Counted from the stretch's first letter, positions 9,501 through 17,439 are shown. The stretch: DNA of 47,397 bases from UBA4660 sp034408895 (GCA_034408895.1 JAWXCI010000027.1:1-47397), one strand, 5' to 3'. Made by a program: numbers and translations. The notes: a model not told the origin generated them from the letters alone.

Positions 9501-10164
9501 CATCTGTTATTTTGTAGAAATACTGTCCTGAGTTATTAAAGTCGAAATCCTGCCAGAAGCCACAAACGTGATTGTGTTGATCTTCCGATCCGCCAACAGG
9601 TGTTGGAAATTCTGAAGGTGTCCAATCGTAATATCCATTACCGAAAGAAATAGTTCCCTTTGTGGTAATCCACACCTGGTCGTACGTGGTGCCATAAAAA
9701 CAAAAATCAAACGGCAGCAGCAGTTGGTGGAAACAATCCACTCCTTCCTGTGCACCACCTTCGCAAAAATCCCATGCGGTAACCGGATCGAGAATGGTGT
9801 AAGTAACATCAGGTTCTATCCAGCAATCGCAATCTTCACCGGGCAACATTTTTTTGGCACCCTTTGTTTCATAATAAGGAATCACTTCACCGCGGTTCTT
9901 CTTGTAAATCTGGCGCACTTTGGCGGCATCATAACGTGGGTCAACACGAAATGCATCCCAGTCATCGCGCGCCATGTTGCGAAAGCGGGTGTAGTCGTAC
10001 AATTCATCTTCGCTGAGCTTCGGAGAATATTTCCAAACAGCTTGGCTGGAGGTCAGGGCATCCATTCTCACAGTGTCGCGCACAGTGGTTTGTTGTTGTT
10101 TCTGGCCTGTTCCAAGTTGCGAAAAAGCAATGCTCAATGCGGTAATAATAAAAACCTTTCTCAT
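6511..10164 (-). CDS. Large surface protein with gliding-type (T9SS type B) C-terminal domain
   Basis: The 1217-residue protein starts with a signal peptide (MRKVFIITALSIAFSQLGTG). Residues about 110-330 form a large conserved N-terminal beta domain with aromatic strands typical of surface lectin-like jelly rolls (YTILDPVTAWDF, CGFWQDFDFNNSG). Several Ig/PKD-like segments follow, rich in paired cysteines (SPDTLCPGQCATACV, DLNILCPGECAEFNA). It ends with VFTPGATDSLNNKFQ, IFNRWGGEVYRSDNY and GTYYYSLKLPYG...GYITVIK, the gliding-motility-associated CHU_C/T9SS type B sorting domain. It should be exported through T9SS to the surface, as an adhesin or matrix protein. It lies after a sigma/anti-sigma pair but is separated from it by a terminator, so it has its own promoter. 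Exact ligand unknown. Confidence 0.88.
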   Translation of the reverse strand: MRKVFIITALSIAFSQLGTGQKQQQTTVRDTVRMDALTSSQAVWKYSPKLSEDELYDYTRFRNMARDDWDAFRVDPRYDAAKVRQIYKKNRGEVIPYYETKGAKKMLPGEDCDCWIEPDVTYTILDPVTAWDFCEGGAQEGVDCFHQLLLPFDFCFYGTTYDQVWITTKGTISFGNGYYDWTPSEFPTPVGGSEDQHNHVCGFWQDFDFNNSGQYFYKITDDALYINFIDVGYYNSQADKLNTMQMIITADGAEILGDENNVQFCYLDMDWAHGDIGGQGGCTGTTPANVGADKDSGNEHIQFGRFNLCNTAVYNGPYGQGNNQIDGVDWLDNKSFEFNACESSTNIPPIPTSPTPCDTFYVCINDSINISTQFIAPESNQNVTITVVEDGNGLEFAIQNNNTATFLGTFIGTADNVGVHYVTVTATDNGTPQGQVVYEYVILVQDIVMPELFIEAADSVCAGGIVDAEASPGYDTYTWSEPNCSPNQDCQFQVPGGGDAYVYYVTGTISGCQRSTSATVYVDPFDYVDITTSPDTLCPGQCATACVIETGNYIAYDWHVYAGYEGEMCDPGTVNDTCTTMHAGTYEVFATTPANCLEFNIFVIEETNTVVPPENESISMAYCDGIVPVVFAGAYQSPASGLLTVYTVTGDPDGWLGSYLLITVTPCDPLDPVVEYIATTTESITIDYIPIGFCDEITVEYISSGGGGDQFNTVYLFNCSNLNQTIIGPGLEPGLIWSETSGCVSNPYVSGDWTVESGPPGWSFSDDSQYNNTFTPGAYGLYELCFFEPTCSGNYCYDLEFTLAPELSLLGDGNVELCEGQSEEVCPNITDVGGTGDLDWDGQGVVPNFNGTCAVFGPYDDYEDFIANISISNGCGEVSIDIPVNADIAVPPITLPADNSFCGNETITLDPVSSADDDDHLVYDWSTGEDTPTIDITSSGTYTVEVTNDCDNASDAVTYTIVSNAVPLFVPSAYNLECETGEVELCVGVPVGYTIVWSPGGATTNCITASSSGTYSWAITDISNCETLTDSSHVVNITYAPEGGSSNSDLNILCPGECAEFNATATYADSYTWTSDCDQLDLSGGAVLSFCSDQVPTECLYIEIEITGTASNECSPPASVNFVVQNNQCLITIPNVFTPGATDSLNNKFQMTGIELYEGAALVIFNRWGGEVYRSDNYGQNNDFWKAEDVPGGTYYYSLKLPYGTKLDYEGYITVIK

Positions 10165-10233
10165 GTTTTTTTTTGGGTTGAAAAAATTAGATGCGTGTAT
10201 GATTTATGAGGGTTTGCTAAACTCAATTTTGAT

Positions 10234-10259
10234 AAAAAGCCGCCAAATATAGACGGCTT
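10234..10259 (-). terminator. Terminator after the first anti-sigma gene
   Basis: On the minus strand the arms AAGCCG (10254-10259 read in reverse) and CGGCTT (10237-10242 read in reverse) pair around an 11-base loop and run into a short U stretch. It closes the sigma/anti-sigma operon four bases past the stop, so the large surface protein needs its own promoter. Confidence 0.75.
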
Positions 10260-10262
10260 CCA

Positions 10263-11408
10263 TCAGCGTCTTAGCGTTACAAATTCTTGTTTCCTTATCA
10301 CTTTTCCACGGTGGTCTCTTGCACTCACATCGGCAAAGTATGTGGCGGGAGGCAGCGGTTCACCGAACCTATCGGTGCCATCCCAATTGAGCAAAGCGCC
10401 TGTGGATTCATGAACAAGCTGGTTATTAGCATCAACAATCCGAAGGCTTTCTATCGCCACATTTTTACTCAAGGCTGCCGGATTGAAAAAACTATTCTTG
10501 TCATCGCCATTGGGAGTAATGATGGTCTGCAACACCAATTCACCTTCCAGGTAGGCTTCAATTTCAGAAGTGAATGTTTTTGACTCTCCCCTGTGATTCA
10601 ACACTATCAATTTTACCTCGTGAGTTCCTTCTTCAGCAAAAGTGAATGAAGTGGTGATATCAGTTCCGGAAAGCTGTCCATCAATTTCCCATTGGTAGGA
10701 TTGTTCTTCAGGAAACTGTGGGAAAAAGAAAAATTTCAAGTCATCCTCGTTCACCTGAATGGCATTGAACTCCGCATTGAATGCTCTTGGTGGTGGTGGC
10801 AGTTGTGAACCACCGCGAATCATGTCCGGTGTTGTCACTTGTTCATCGGAGGTCTTTTTACCATCATTGATTCCAGGTTTTGAGCCGCTTACTCCGTCTG
10901 ATGAATGATCCACTATTCCAGCGTCATTCGCTGGTGATACTGACGGATTTTCATTTTGTGCCTTACCTGTTTCTGGTGTGCTTACCAATGAACCATTGTT
11001 TTCTTCTATTGCAGAAGATGAATTTGAGTGTGATGAAATATCAGCTTGATTGACTGTGGAGACTTCTTCGTCTTTTTTCGCAAGATTGCTTTCCAATGCT
11101 TCTTGAACAGGCTTTGATTGCGTAGTGGGAAGTTCCCCATTCGTGACAAAGAAATAAACCGAGGTGGCTATGGCAAGAACACTTGCCGCAGCAATCCAAA
11201 TGGTTTTTGCGGTGAGAATTTTAGCTCCGGTGACCGCAGCGGTTGTACCCGCTCCTGCCTGTGGAAGTGCGGACTCAATGCCAGCCCACAAGTTCGGGTT
11301 CACATCACTTTCAAAACCTGAAAGTTTATTGCTGAAAATTTCACTTATATGTTGATCTGTGTTTTTCACGCTGTTCTTGAAATTGTTTCGAGTTGTTTCT
11401 TCAGCCAT
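10263..11408 (-). CDS. Membrane-anchored anti-sigma candidate with PKD/CHU_C-like periplasmic part
   Basis: The 381-residue protein overlaps the 3' end of the ECF sigma gene by 43 bases, as sigma/anti-sigma pairs often do. Residues 1-55 hold a cytosolic head (ISEIFSNKLSGFESDVNPNL, WAGIESAL) of the sort found in Bacteroidota anti-sigma-like proteins; about 65-88 is one membrane span (IWIAAASVLAIATSVYFFV). A Ser/Asn/Glu-rich linker follows to about 205, then a PKD-like domain (SYQWEIDGQLSG, FAEEGTHEVKLIVLN) and a C-terminal module resembling the gliding-type CTD (IITPNGDDKNSFF, NWDGTDRFGEPLPPATYF). Direct sigma binding is not proven by motif; no zinc HxxxCxxC is present. The end module suggests it contacts the outer membrane or a secreted partner. 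Confidence 0.7.
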   Translation of the reverse strand: MAEETTRNNFKNSVKNTDQHISEIFSNKLSGFESDVNPNLWAGIESALPQAGAGTTAAVTGAKILTAKTIWIAAASVLAIATSVYFFVTNGELPTTQSKPVQEALESNLAKKDEEVSTVNQADISSHSNSSSAIEENNGSLVSTPETGKAQNENPSVSPANDAGIVDHSSDGVSGSKPGINDGKKTSDEQVTTPDMIRGGSQLPPPPRAFNAEFNAIQVNEDDLKFFFFPQFPEEQSYQWEIDGQLSGTDITTSFTFAEEGTHEVKLIVLNHRGESKTFTSEIEAYLEGELVLQTIITPNGDDKNSFFNPAALSKNVAIESLRIVDANNQLVHESTGALLNWDGTDRFGEPLPPATYFADVSARDHRGKVIRKQEFVTLRR

Positions 11409-11920
11409 CTCCTTGCTTTAAAAAACTGGGTCTTCGAGGTATTCTCGGTCACTCCTAATTGTTCTGCTATTTCCTTATGAGCAAATCCTTCGATGGCGAA
11501 AAGGTTGAACACTGTTTTATATCCTGTCGGCATTCGTTGCACCAAATCCATCAATTCTCCGGCACTCATGTTCTCTAATGCACCTACATCTTCACCGTCC
11601 AGCTTTTCAGCGGCCTCAATATCCTCGGTATGTTTCCATTTCTGGTTGGCGCGAATGTGGTTTATGGCGGTGTTCACCATTATCATCCTGATCCAGCCAC
11701 CCAGCGGGCCACTTCCGCTGTACTGATTCATTCTTTCGAATGCTTTAATAAAACCATCCTGAAAAATGTCTTCGGCCTCCTGCCTGTTTCGGGCGTAGCG
11801 AAGGCAGATGGACATCATCAGCCGTGCATGTTGTGCGTACACTTTTTTCTGGGTGTCCTTTCTTCCTTCAATACAAGCATGGGCTAGTTCAAGGTCGGTC
11901 ATTTGCACATTCAGTGTCAT
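11366..11920 (-). CDS. ECF RNA polymerase sigma factor
   Basis: This 184-residue protein has sigma region 2 (LMMSICLRYARNRQEAEDIF, QDGFIKAFERMNQY, GWIRMIMVNTAINHIR) and region 4 (MPTGYKTVFNLFAIEGFAHK, EIAEQLGVTENTSKTQFFKA), without regions 1 or 3, as expected of an ECF sigma factor. It directs RNA polymerase to a regulon under control of the anti-sigma candidate whose gene overlaps its 3' end. Two starts are possible, at 11920 or six codons later at 11902; the second gives MTDLELAHACIEG, the commoner family start. Target promoters cannot be read from the window, although the surface protein gene downstream is a reasonable candidate. Confidence 0.93.
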   Translation of the reverse strand: MTLNVQMTDLELAHACIEGRKDTQKKVYAQHARLMMSICLRYARNRQEAEDIFQDGFIKAFERMNQYSGSGPLGGWIRMIMVNTAINHIRANQKWKHTEDIEAAEKLDGEDVGALENMSAGELMDLVQRMPTGYKTVFNLFAIEGFAHKEIAEQLGVTENTSKTQFFKARRWLKKQLETISRTA

Positions 11921-12110
11921 TGATGTAAAGATGAGGGAGAAAGTTGCCCGGCAAAGAAAAAATAGTTGAGCGGAAAAAGCGAAGACAGTAGACCGGAGAT
12001 CATTAAGACGGAAAACCTAGGAAGATTGCCAATTGGAGAACGAACCTGTGAGCACAATAACCCTGGACTTTTTTTTCCCTTTCTTTGTTCCGCCAGCCAA
12101 AATCAAAATT

Positions 12111-12610
12111 GTGAGAAAATTCGTTTGCATCATATTTCTTTCGTCTGCTTCATTCATCAGCCCTTCACAATTGGTGGATGTGATCCACGAAATTTACTTT
12201 GCTTCTGGTGGTATTGGTGACATTCCTACCGGATACACTACTTGCAGAATTTATGCGCGACTGGCTGATCCAACCGACAGGATTTCTGCTGTGTTTGGTT
12301 CCAACTCTCCATCCCCCATTCATCATTTAAAAATTCAATCGAGTGCAGTGGCAAATGCTATTTACAACAGTGCGATCGCAGGGACATTGGGAACAAATAG
12401 CAACTGTGCATTCTGGGGATTTTTCCCCAGCCATGCCTTACGATTCTTATGTGACATTCCAAGCTGTGGATACTCCAACAGATACTTGTCCGCAATGTTC
12501 TCCAACCGGTACCATTTTCACTATTTCCAATCCATCAAACATGATTCCGGCAACTTTTAATACCTCGCCATTTGGCCATGACCTAACTTTGGTTGATGGC
12601 TCATGGTTTA
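12111..12610 (+). pseudogene. Decayed first copy of a tandemly duplicated secreted protein
   Basis: This copy can start at GTG 12111 (VRKFVCIIFLSSASFISPS, a signal peptide) and reads in parallel with the intact copy downstream: QLVDVIHEIYFASGGIGDIP, FGSNSPSPIHHLKI, NSNCAFWGFFP. At the CCCC run 12425-12428 the frame breaks; one base further on it resumes with MPYDSYVTFQAVDTPTD and ends with DLTLVDGSWFI. After that the last roughly 80 residues of the second copy have no counterpart, and the sequence runs into the second copy's leader. So this copy has one frameshift and a lost 3' end. The offset between the two copies is about 545 bases. It is unlikely to make a stable product. Confidence 0.75.
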
Positions 12611-12654
12611 TCCGTTGTGAACGTGCTCAACCTTCTCATTTTTCAATCTGTGTT

Positions 12655-13395
12655 ATGAAGAAATTTTTACTCTCGTCAATTCCGTTCTTTTTTGTTTTGG
12701 TGTGCAATGCACAACTGGTAAAAGTCATCCACGAAGAAATTCGTACCGGAGGAATTGGTGGTATTCCGGATGGTTATTCCACCTACCGCATTTACGCATT
12801 ATTGAAAGATGCTACCGACAGGGTTTCCGCAGTGTTCGGTTCCAACAAGCCAAGTCCTATGCATCATCTCAAAATAAGTTCATCACTCAAAGAAGATGCG
12901 ATATGGAACAGCCAGTACGGTGGCGTGTTGGGTTCCACCAACAACTGCGCATTCTGGGGATTTTTCCCTGAAGCAGAATTCGATTCACACGTAACGATTG
13001 GGCTGCTCACTGCACCACAGGATAGCTGCAAGGACTGTAATGGTGAAGCTGGCACCATCTTCCAGATTTCCAATCCATCCAATGTGATTTCAGAAACTTT
13101 TGCGCCCGTGCAAAAAACTTTTGGTCCGGACCTCACTCTTATGGATGGCTCATGGTTTATCCCCAACGATGGTTCGTGCAATGCATTTCCAACCGGGCCA
13201 GATAACAGAGTGGTGTTGGCACAAGTAACTGTGCCCACAGGCTCACTGGAGTATTGGCTAAATATTTCCATTTTTGACGAAGGCATTGGAAGAAACCAGT
13301 TGATCTACGTGCACAGCTGGCAAGACCCACCCGGCAATGTGGGCGAATGGTCGGAGCTGGATGGCAATAATATGGGGCTGGTTTTCCCCAGATGA
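12655..13395 (+). CDS. Secreted protein of unknown family, second copy of the duplication
   Basis: The 246-residue product begins MKKFLLSSIPFFFVLVCNAQ, a clear signal peptide. The rest is a beta-rich domain with conserved GGIGGIPDGYSTYRIYA, FGSNKPSPMHHLKI, CAFWGFFPEAEFDSHVTIG and DLTLMDGSWFI motifs shared with the decayed upstream copy. I do not recognise an enzymatic fold. The frame stops at FPR* just past a CCCC run; skipping one base there reads PDEALQDQYT, and a further shift reaches a dockerin-like tail (13392-13577). The original gene therefore probably ran to 13577 as a secreted protein with a C-terminal calcium-binding dockerin-like module. Whether this is a mutation or a homopolymer miscall cannot be told here. 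Confidence 0.7.
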   Translation: MKKFLLSSIPFFFVLVCNAQLVKVIHEEIRTGGIGGIPDGYSTYRIYALLKDATDRVSAVFGSNKPSPMHHLKISSSLKEDAIWNSQYGGVLGSTNNCAFWGFFPEAEFDSHVTIGLLTAPQDSCKDCNGEAGTIFQISNPSNVISETFAPVQKTFGPDLTLMDGSWFIPNDGSCNAFPTGPDNRVVLAQVTVPTGSLEYWLNISIFDEGIGRNQLIYVHSWQDPPGNVGEWSELDGNNMGLVFPR

Positions 13396-13577
13396 GGCAT
13401 TGCAAGATCAATACACTTGAAGATGCAGATTTTAATTCTGATGGCGCAGTGAATACTTCTGATCTCCTGATGCTCATGAGTGCCTTCGGCTGTCATTACG
13501 ATTGTGGAATCCTCGACCTCAATTGCGACAGCGCAGTGAATGTGCTGGATGTGATATTGTTCATGGGGGAGATTTGA
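13392..13577 (+). pseudogene. Detached dockerin-like tail of the 12655 gene
   Basis: This frame carries DADFNSDGAVNTSDLLMLMS and then DLNCDSAVNVLDVILF: two loop-helix repeats with the D-x-N-x-D-G-x-V-N-x-x-D-L pattern of dockerin type I calcium loops. Such modules end many secreted Bacteroidota proteins and are preceded by the adjacent gene's domain. It has no signal peptide and no plausible start of its own (the ATG at 13392 lies inside the linker), so it is read as a piece of the upstream gene separated by frameshifts. Confidence 0.6.
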
Positions 13578-13638
13578 TTTTTTTTTGCGCATTCCTCTGC
13601 TTCTCCGCGTTTTTGCGTGAGACTAATTTTACCCCCGC

Positions 13639-14622
13639 ATGAAAAAACTAGTAGAAGAATTTCCGCAGCACCTGCGCGAGGCATTGCAAATTGGCCACAA
13701 GGCATCTTTCAAAAAATCCGATAAGAAATTTCAGAACGTGGTGATTTCAGGCCTCGGTGGTTCAGGCATCGGGGGGAAAATCGTAAGCCAGATTGTTGCA
13801 GACGATTGCAAAATTCCCATCCTCTGTACCAATGATTATGTGCTTCCTGAATTTGTGGACAAGAACACGCTGGTGATCATTTCCAGTTACAGTGGCGATA
13901 CGGAAGAAACAGTGACCACCATGCATGAAGCCATGAACCGCGGGGCTGAAATTGCATGCGTCACCAGTGGTGGTAAAATCGGGAAGATGGCCGTGGAGAA
14001 GGGTTTGAACACGATCATAATTCCGGGCGGAAATCCACCGCGCTCCATGCTCGGCTATTCGCTCACACAACTTTTTTATGTATTGCATTACTACGAATTG
14101 ATTGGCCGCGCATTCGAATCACAAATCAATTCTGCAATTGCTTTGCTGGAAGCGGAACGCGAAAACATTATATCAGAAGCAAAAGTGATTGCAGAAAAAA
14201 TAGCAAGCCGCATTCCTATTCTATACAGCGAGGCCGGTTACGAAGGTCTTGCCATTCGCTGGCGGCAACAGATCAACGAGAATTCAAAAATGCTTTGCTG
14301 GCATCATGTGTTTCCGGAAATGAACCACAACGAATTGGTGGGATGGACAGGTGGAGACAACCGCTTTGCAGTCATCATTCTTCGAAATGCCGATGATCAC
14401 AAACGCTCGCAACTGCGCATGGACATCTGCAAAAAACTGATGAGCGAGAAATGCGACACTGTTCTTGAAGTGTGGAGCAAAGGCAACTCAAAACTTGAAC
14501 GCACGCTCTATCTCAATCACCTGGGCGATCATCTTTCCATCGTTCTGGCTGAAATGGGTAACGAGGATGCCACCGCCATTCCAGCGATTATCTTTTTGAA
14601 GAATGAATTGAGTAAGGTGTGA
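13639..14622 (+). CDS. Bifunctional phosphoglucose/phosphomannose isomerase (SIS domain)
   Basis: The 327-residue protein contains a SIS fold with VISGLGGSGIGGKIV (residues about 36-50) and IISSYSGDTEETVTT (about 83-97), then RSMLGYSLTQL and the PGM_PMI-type C-terminal half (AIRWRQQINENSKM, PEMNHNELVGWTGG). It interconverts glucose-6-P and fructose-6-P, and in the bifunctional family also mannose-6-P and fructose-6-P, in the cytoplasm. The conserved His of PEMNHNE is the usual catalytic base region. Length fits the family. It supplies fructose-6-P/mannose-6-P for glycolysis and for sugar nucleotides used by envelope glycosyltransferases such as those later in this window. It is followed by lipB after about 56 bases, possibly co-transcribed. 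Confidence 0.9.
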   Translation: MKKLVEEFPQHLREALQIGHKASFKKSDKKFQNVVISGLGGSGIGGKIVSQIVADDCKIPILCTNDYVLPEFVDKNTLVIISSYSGDTEETVTTMHEAMNRGAEIACVTSGGKIGKMAVEKGLNTIIIPGGNPPRSMLGYSLTQLFYVLHYYELIGRAFESQINSAIALLEAERENIISEAKVIAEKIASRIPILYSEAGYEGLAIRWRQQINENSKMLCWHHVFPEMNHNELVGWTGGDNRFAVIILRNADDHKRSQLRMDICKKLMSEKCDTVLEVWSKGNSKLERTLYLNHLGDHLSIVLAEMGNEDATAIPAIIFLKNELSKV

Positions 14623-14678
14623 TGAAAGTCTCACGAAATAGTGATAGACATCAGGATGCAACATCTGAATAGAAAGAC

Positions 14679-15389
14679 TTGAACAAGAAAATAGTTTTCC
14701 GCGATCTCGGTTCCATGGACTACAAAGAGTGCTGGGAACTTCAGGAGAAAATCTTTGCCGAAACTGTACAGCGCAAATTTGAGAATCGTTCGCAGCCCGA
14801 AGATCAGAAACAAATTACTGAAAATCATTTGCTCTTTGTGGAGCATCCTCATGTTTACACACTTGGCAAGAGTGGAGACCTTTCAAATCTTTTGCTTGAT
14901 GAAGAAGCTCTGCGAAAAGTAGATGCAAAATTTTACTCAATCAATCGCGGTGGTGACATAACTTACCACGGCCCCGGACAAATAGTGGGCTATCCCATTT
15001 TCGATCTCGATCAATTTTTTTCAGACATCCACAAATATTTGCGCTTTTTGGAAGAAGCCATCATTCAAACTCTGGAGGAGTACAACATCGCTGCCGGAAG
15101 AATTGACGGGCTCACCGGAGTATGGCTTGACGTTGATGATGAAACCCGGGCAAGAAAAATTGCAGCACTTGGCGTGAAGTGCAGCCGGTGGGTTACCATG
15201 CACGGCTTCGCATTTAACGTAAATGCGAAGCTCGATTACTTTGACAACATCATTCCATGTGGCATCACCGACAAAACAGTCACCTCCATGAATAAGGAAT
15301 TAGGATATGACGTGGATATGGAAGAAGTAAAAAAAGTGTTGCTTCAAAAAATCGTTTCAGTGTTCGATGCTGAAGTGATGCCTACATGA
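14679..15389 (+). CDS. lipB: Lipoyl(octanoyl) transferase
   Basis: The 236-residue enzyme moves octanoyl from acyl carrier protein to the lipoyl domains of 2-oxoacid dehydrogenases and GcvH. The hallmark RGGDITYHGPGQIVGYPIFD (about residues 89-108), the catalytic lysine in GVKCSRWVTMHGFA and the catalytic cysteine in IIPCGI are all present, in the order of the LipB family. The frame begins at TTG (14679) with NKKIVFRDLGSMDYKECW, which matches the normal LipB N-terminus; the first ATG would cut off the first strand, so I prefer TTG. The spacing after the isomerase gene suggests loose linkage rather than a functional pair. Confidence 0.95.
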   Translation: MNKKIVFRDLGSMDYKECWELQEKIFAETVQRKFENRSQPEDQKQITENHLLFVEHPHVYTLGKSGDLSNLLLDEEALRKVDAKFYSINRGGDITYHGPGQIVGYPIFDLDQFFSDIHKYLRFLEEAIIQTLEEYNIAAGRIDGLTGVWLDVDDETRARKIAALGVKCSRWVTMHGFAFNVNAKLDYFDNIIPCGITDKTVTSMNKELGYDVDMEEVKKVLLQKIVSVFDAEVMPT

Positions 15390-15454
15390 AAGCCTGCCAT
15401 CAAAAAACAGTATCGCTACTCAACCACAAGTCGCTTCACTTCTACACCCTCCCG

Positions 15455-16386
15455 TCAACGGATAACAATATTGTACACGCCAGGCTTCCACTCACTCACA
15501 TCCCATTGCATGAGGGAAGTTTGAGGTGAAGTGCAATGCACCATGCGTCCGCATACATCGGTAACTACAATTTCCTCAGCACTATCAGCACCAGTGAGTG
15601 TCACCATGCCTGAAGCAGGATTGGGATAAACTGAAAGCAATGCACCGGCTTCAGGCGATTCAACCCTGACATCATCGGCACTAACATAGTTGGTGGTTTC
15701 CTGCAATACTGCACCACTTACTGATATTGAAGTAGTATAAAAAACAGGGTTGTGTGTGCCGGGCACGTACCAAGCGTAAAGGTCCGTTGTATAAGCAAAA
15801 TCACCAAAATCACTTTCATCAACGTAGTCCTCCATGGAATGAACACGCAATACATTGGAAATTGTTCCCCACGGAAGGATCAGCGTACCCCATTACCCCA
15901 TGCATCAGCCTCCACGGTAATACTGCCGCTGCGCTCGAAATCGATCCCGCTTGTGAAGTTGCTGTGCAAGTTGTCGGTAAACGAATCTCCGTAGGAAAAG
16001 GGATAGTGCAGCAGGTCTTCTTCGTCATCATAATAAACTGTCGTAACACCATCGAACACACCACAATTGCTGTAACCATCCGAGTCCGATTTCACATAGG
16101 CATAAATGGGATTTTGGTCGTAAGCCACGTTTGCTGTGGGAAATGAGCTATCATAGGGAGTTGAAGATGCATCCACTATTTACAGCACTGACGTATTACC
16201 GTCACCGAGATCAGAGAAGTCCCATGTGACATTGGCACCTGATGCACCGGGGTCGGTCCATCCTGTTAAGCTATGCACATCAAAACTGTCACCGGCCTGT
16301 GGGCCAACGTTGCTGTAAGTGAGTGTGGGTTGTGCTGTGAGTGTTACTGCTGCAAGAACAAGTAAAAGAGTAAATGTGGTTTTCAT
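15455..16386 (-). pseudogene. Broken T9SS-secreted protein (one nonsense codon, one frameshift)
   Basis: Three pieces join into one protein of about 310 residues: signal peptide MKTTFTLLLVLAAVTLTAQP and a beta domain (16183-16386), a middle piece (15883-16179), and a C-terminal part with a T9SS type A CTD (LSVYPNPASGMVTLTG, WKPGVYNIVIR). The first break is an in-frame TAA at 16180-16182 between NTSVL and IVDASSTPYDS, easily a CAA-to-TAA change. The second is at the four-base run 15888-15891: adding one base gives GNGGTLILPWGTISNVL and continues into the third piece. The coding logic is otherwise intact, so decay is recent, or the frameshift half is a sequencing artefact. Function beyond secretion is not recognised. 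Confidence 0.8.
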
Positions 16387-16558
16387 TTGGATTGGGTTAT
16401 TTGGATGGGACAAGAATAGGGAATTTGGTTGTAGCAGGGCATGACACTTCCAACATCTGTTTAGAAGCAGCTATTGGGGAAAATTCTTGCCGGTTGAGGT
16501 TTGAAAACGAAATGCACTAAGGTGGTTCCGTGACGATGTCTCATCACTGATGAAATGC

Positions 16559-17116
16559 TCACATCATTTTCTTCGCGGCTTCCATGCACCACAACAACTC
16601 ATCAAGAAATTTGCTTGCTCGTTTTTCAACGGTTGCTTTGTCAGTTGGTATTCCGCGTTCGTCAAAAGTTTCGCTCACGTTAGAAACGGTAAACATGGCT
16701 GGAACTGTCCATGCCTGCATTTTCCACAACGTGAATTGCAGCGACATTATTACCTGCGAACCACCCATGGTGCCTGACGATACTGTAGATATCGCAACAG
16801 GTTTTCTGCGCCATTCTATTAGCAACAGGTCAATCACATTTTTTAAACTCGCTGGATAACCTCCGTTGTATTCCGGAGTAACAATTAAAACCCCATCGGC
16901 TGCTTTTATCTTTTCTGCAAAGTCGAGCATGCCTGCTGATGGCTCAGGTTTTTTGGACAATCGTTCAGTGAAAAGAGGAAAATTGAATTGCAACAAATCA
17001 AGAATTTCTGTCGATGCAAAATTATTTTCTTCCAGAAAATTCTTAAAGAACAATGCCACCCTATGGCTTTGGCGCCCTGTTCTTATGCTGGATGACACGA
17101 TGGCAATATGAGACAT
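16559..17116 (-). CDS. NADPH-dependent FMN reductase family protein
   Basis: The 185-residue flavodoxin-like protein opens with the phosphate-binding IAIVSSSIRTGRQSHRVAL and has the flavin-side motif VTPEYNGGYPASLKNVIDLL followed by KPVAISTVSSGTMGGSQV. These are the signatures of the NADPH-dependent FMN reductase/azoreductase family (PF03358), cytoplasmic dimers that reduce FMN, quinones or azo compounds with NAD(P)H. Length fits the family. It stands alone, in opposite orientation to lipB and separated from the broken secreted gene by 172 bases. Physiological substrate is not indicated by the neighbours. Confidence 0.9.
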   Translation of the reverse strand: MSHIAIVSSSIRTGRQSHRVALFFKNFLEENNFASTEILDLLQFNFPLFTERLSKKPEPSAGMLDFAEKIKAADGVLIVTPEYNGGYPASLKNVIDLLLIEWRRKPVAISTVSSGTMGGSQVIMSLQFTLWKMQAWTVPAMFTVSNVSETFDERGIPTDKATVEKRASKFLDELLWCMEAAKKMM

Positions 17117-17175
17117 ATTCCGATTGAATTTTATTTACGTGCGGGTTAGCCATTCACTAACCTCAAAAGCCAATA

Positions 17176-17439
17176 CTACATCATTTCTTCAGGAGGTTTT
17201 TCTATTCCCGTCTTGTCCTCCTTATCCACTGAGTTGGAATCGCCAGCGGGTTCGGCTTCTGTTTGGTCATTCGGAATTTCTTCCGCAGGTCCTTCAGTAT
17301 CTTGCTTTCGAGTGTTGGTTTTTGGGTCAGTTGATGAAGAACTGTAATCTTGTTCCTGGCCGAAATCCGGGTTGAAGTGTTGAGTTAATACGATGTCTGA
17401 ATCATTCAGGCTCCACTGGGCGGGTTGCTCTTCTTGCAT
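17176..17439 (-). CDS. Small acidic hydrophilic protein of unknown function
   Basis: I start at MQEEQPAQWSLNDSDIVLTQ, which follows an A-rich stretch (revcomp of the T-run at 17445-17456) typical of starts in this phylum; the longer frame upstream adds a Cys/His-rich stretch unlike protein. The 87 residues are rich in Glu, Asp, Gln, Ser and Pro, with no predicted membrane span and no signal peptide, so the tail after residue 30 is probably disordered. The N-terminal DIVLTQHFNPDF could form a short helix. I recognise no family. It might be real because of its coding-like composition, but support is modest. Confidence 0.45.
   Translation of the reverse strand: MQEEQPAQWSLNDSDIVLTQHFNPDFGQEQDYSSSSTDPKTNTRKQDTEGPAEEIPNDQTEAEPAGDSNSVDKEDKTGIEKPPEEMM

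Noticed and set aside
12425..13389. Programmed +1 frameshifting at CCC-A in the duplicated gene
   Set aside because: Tempting because both sites share a motif, but homopolymer miscall or decay is simpler; kept only as a low-interest finding.
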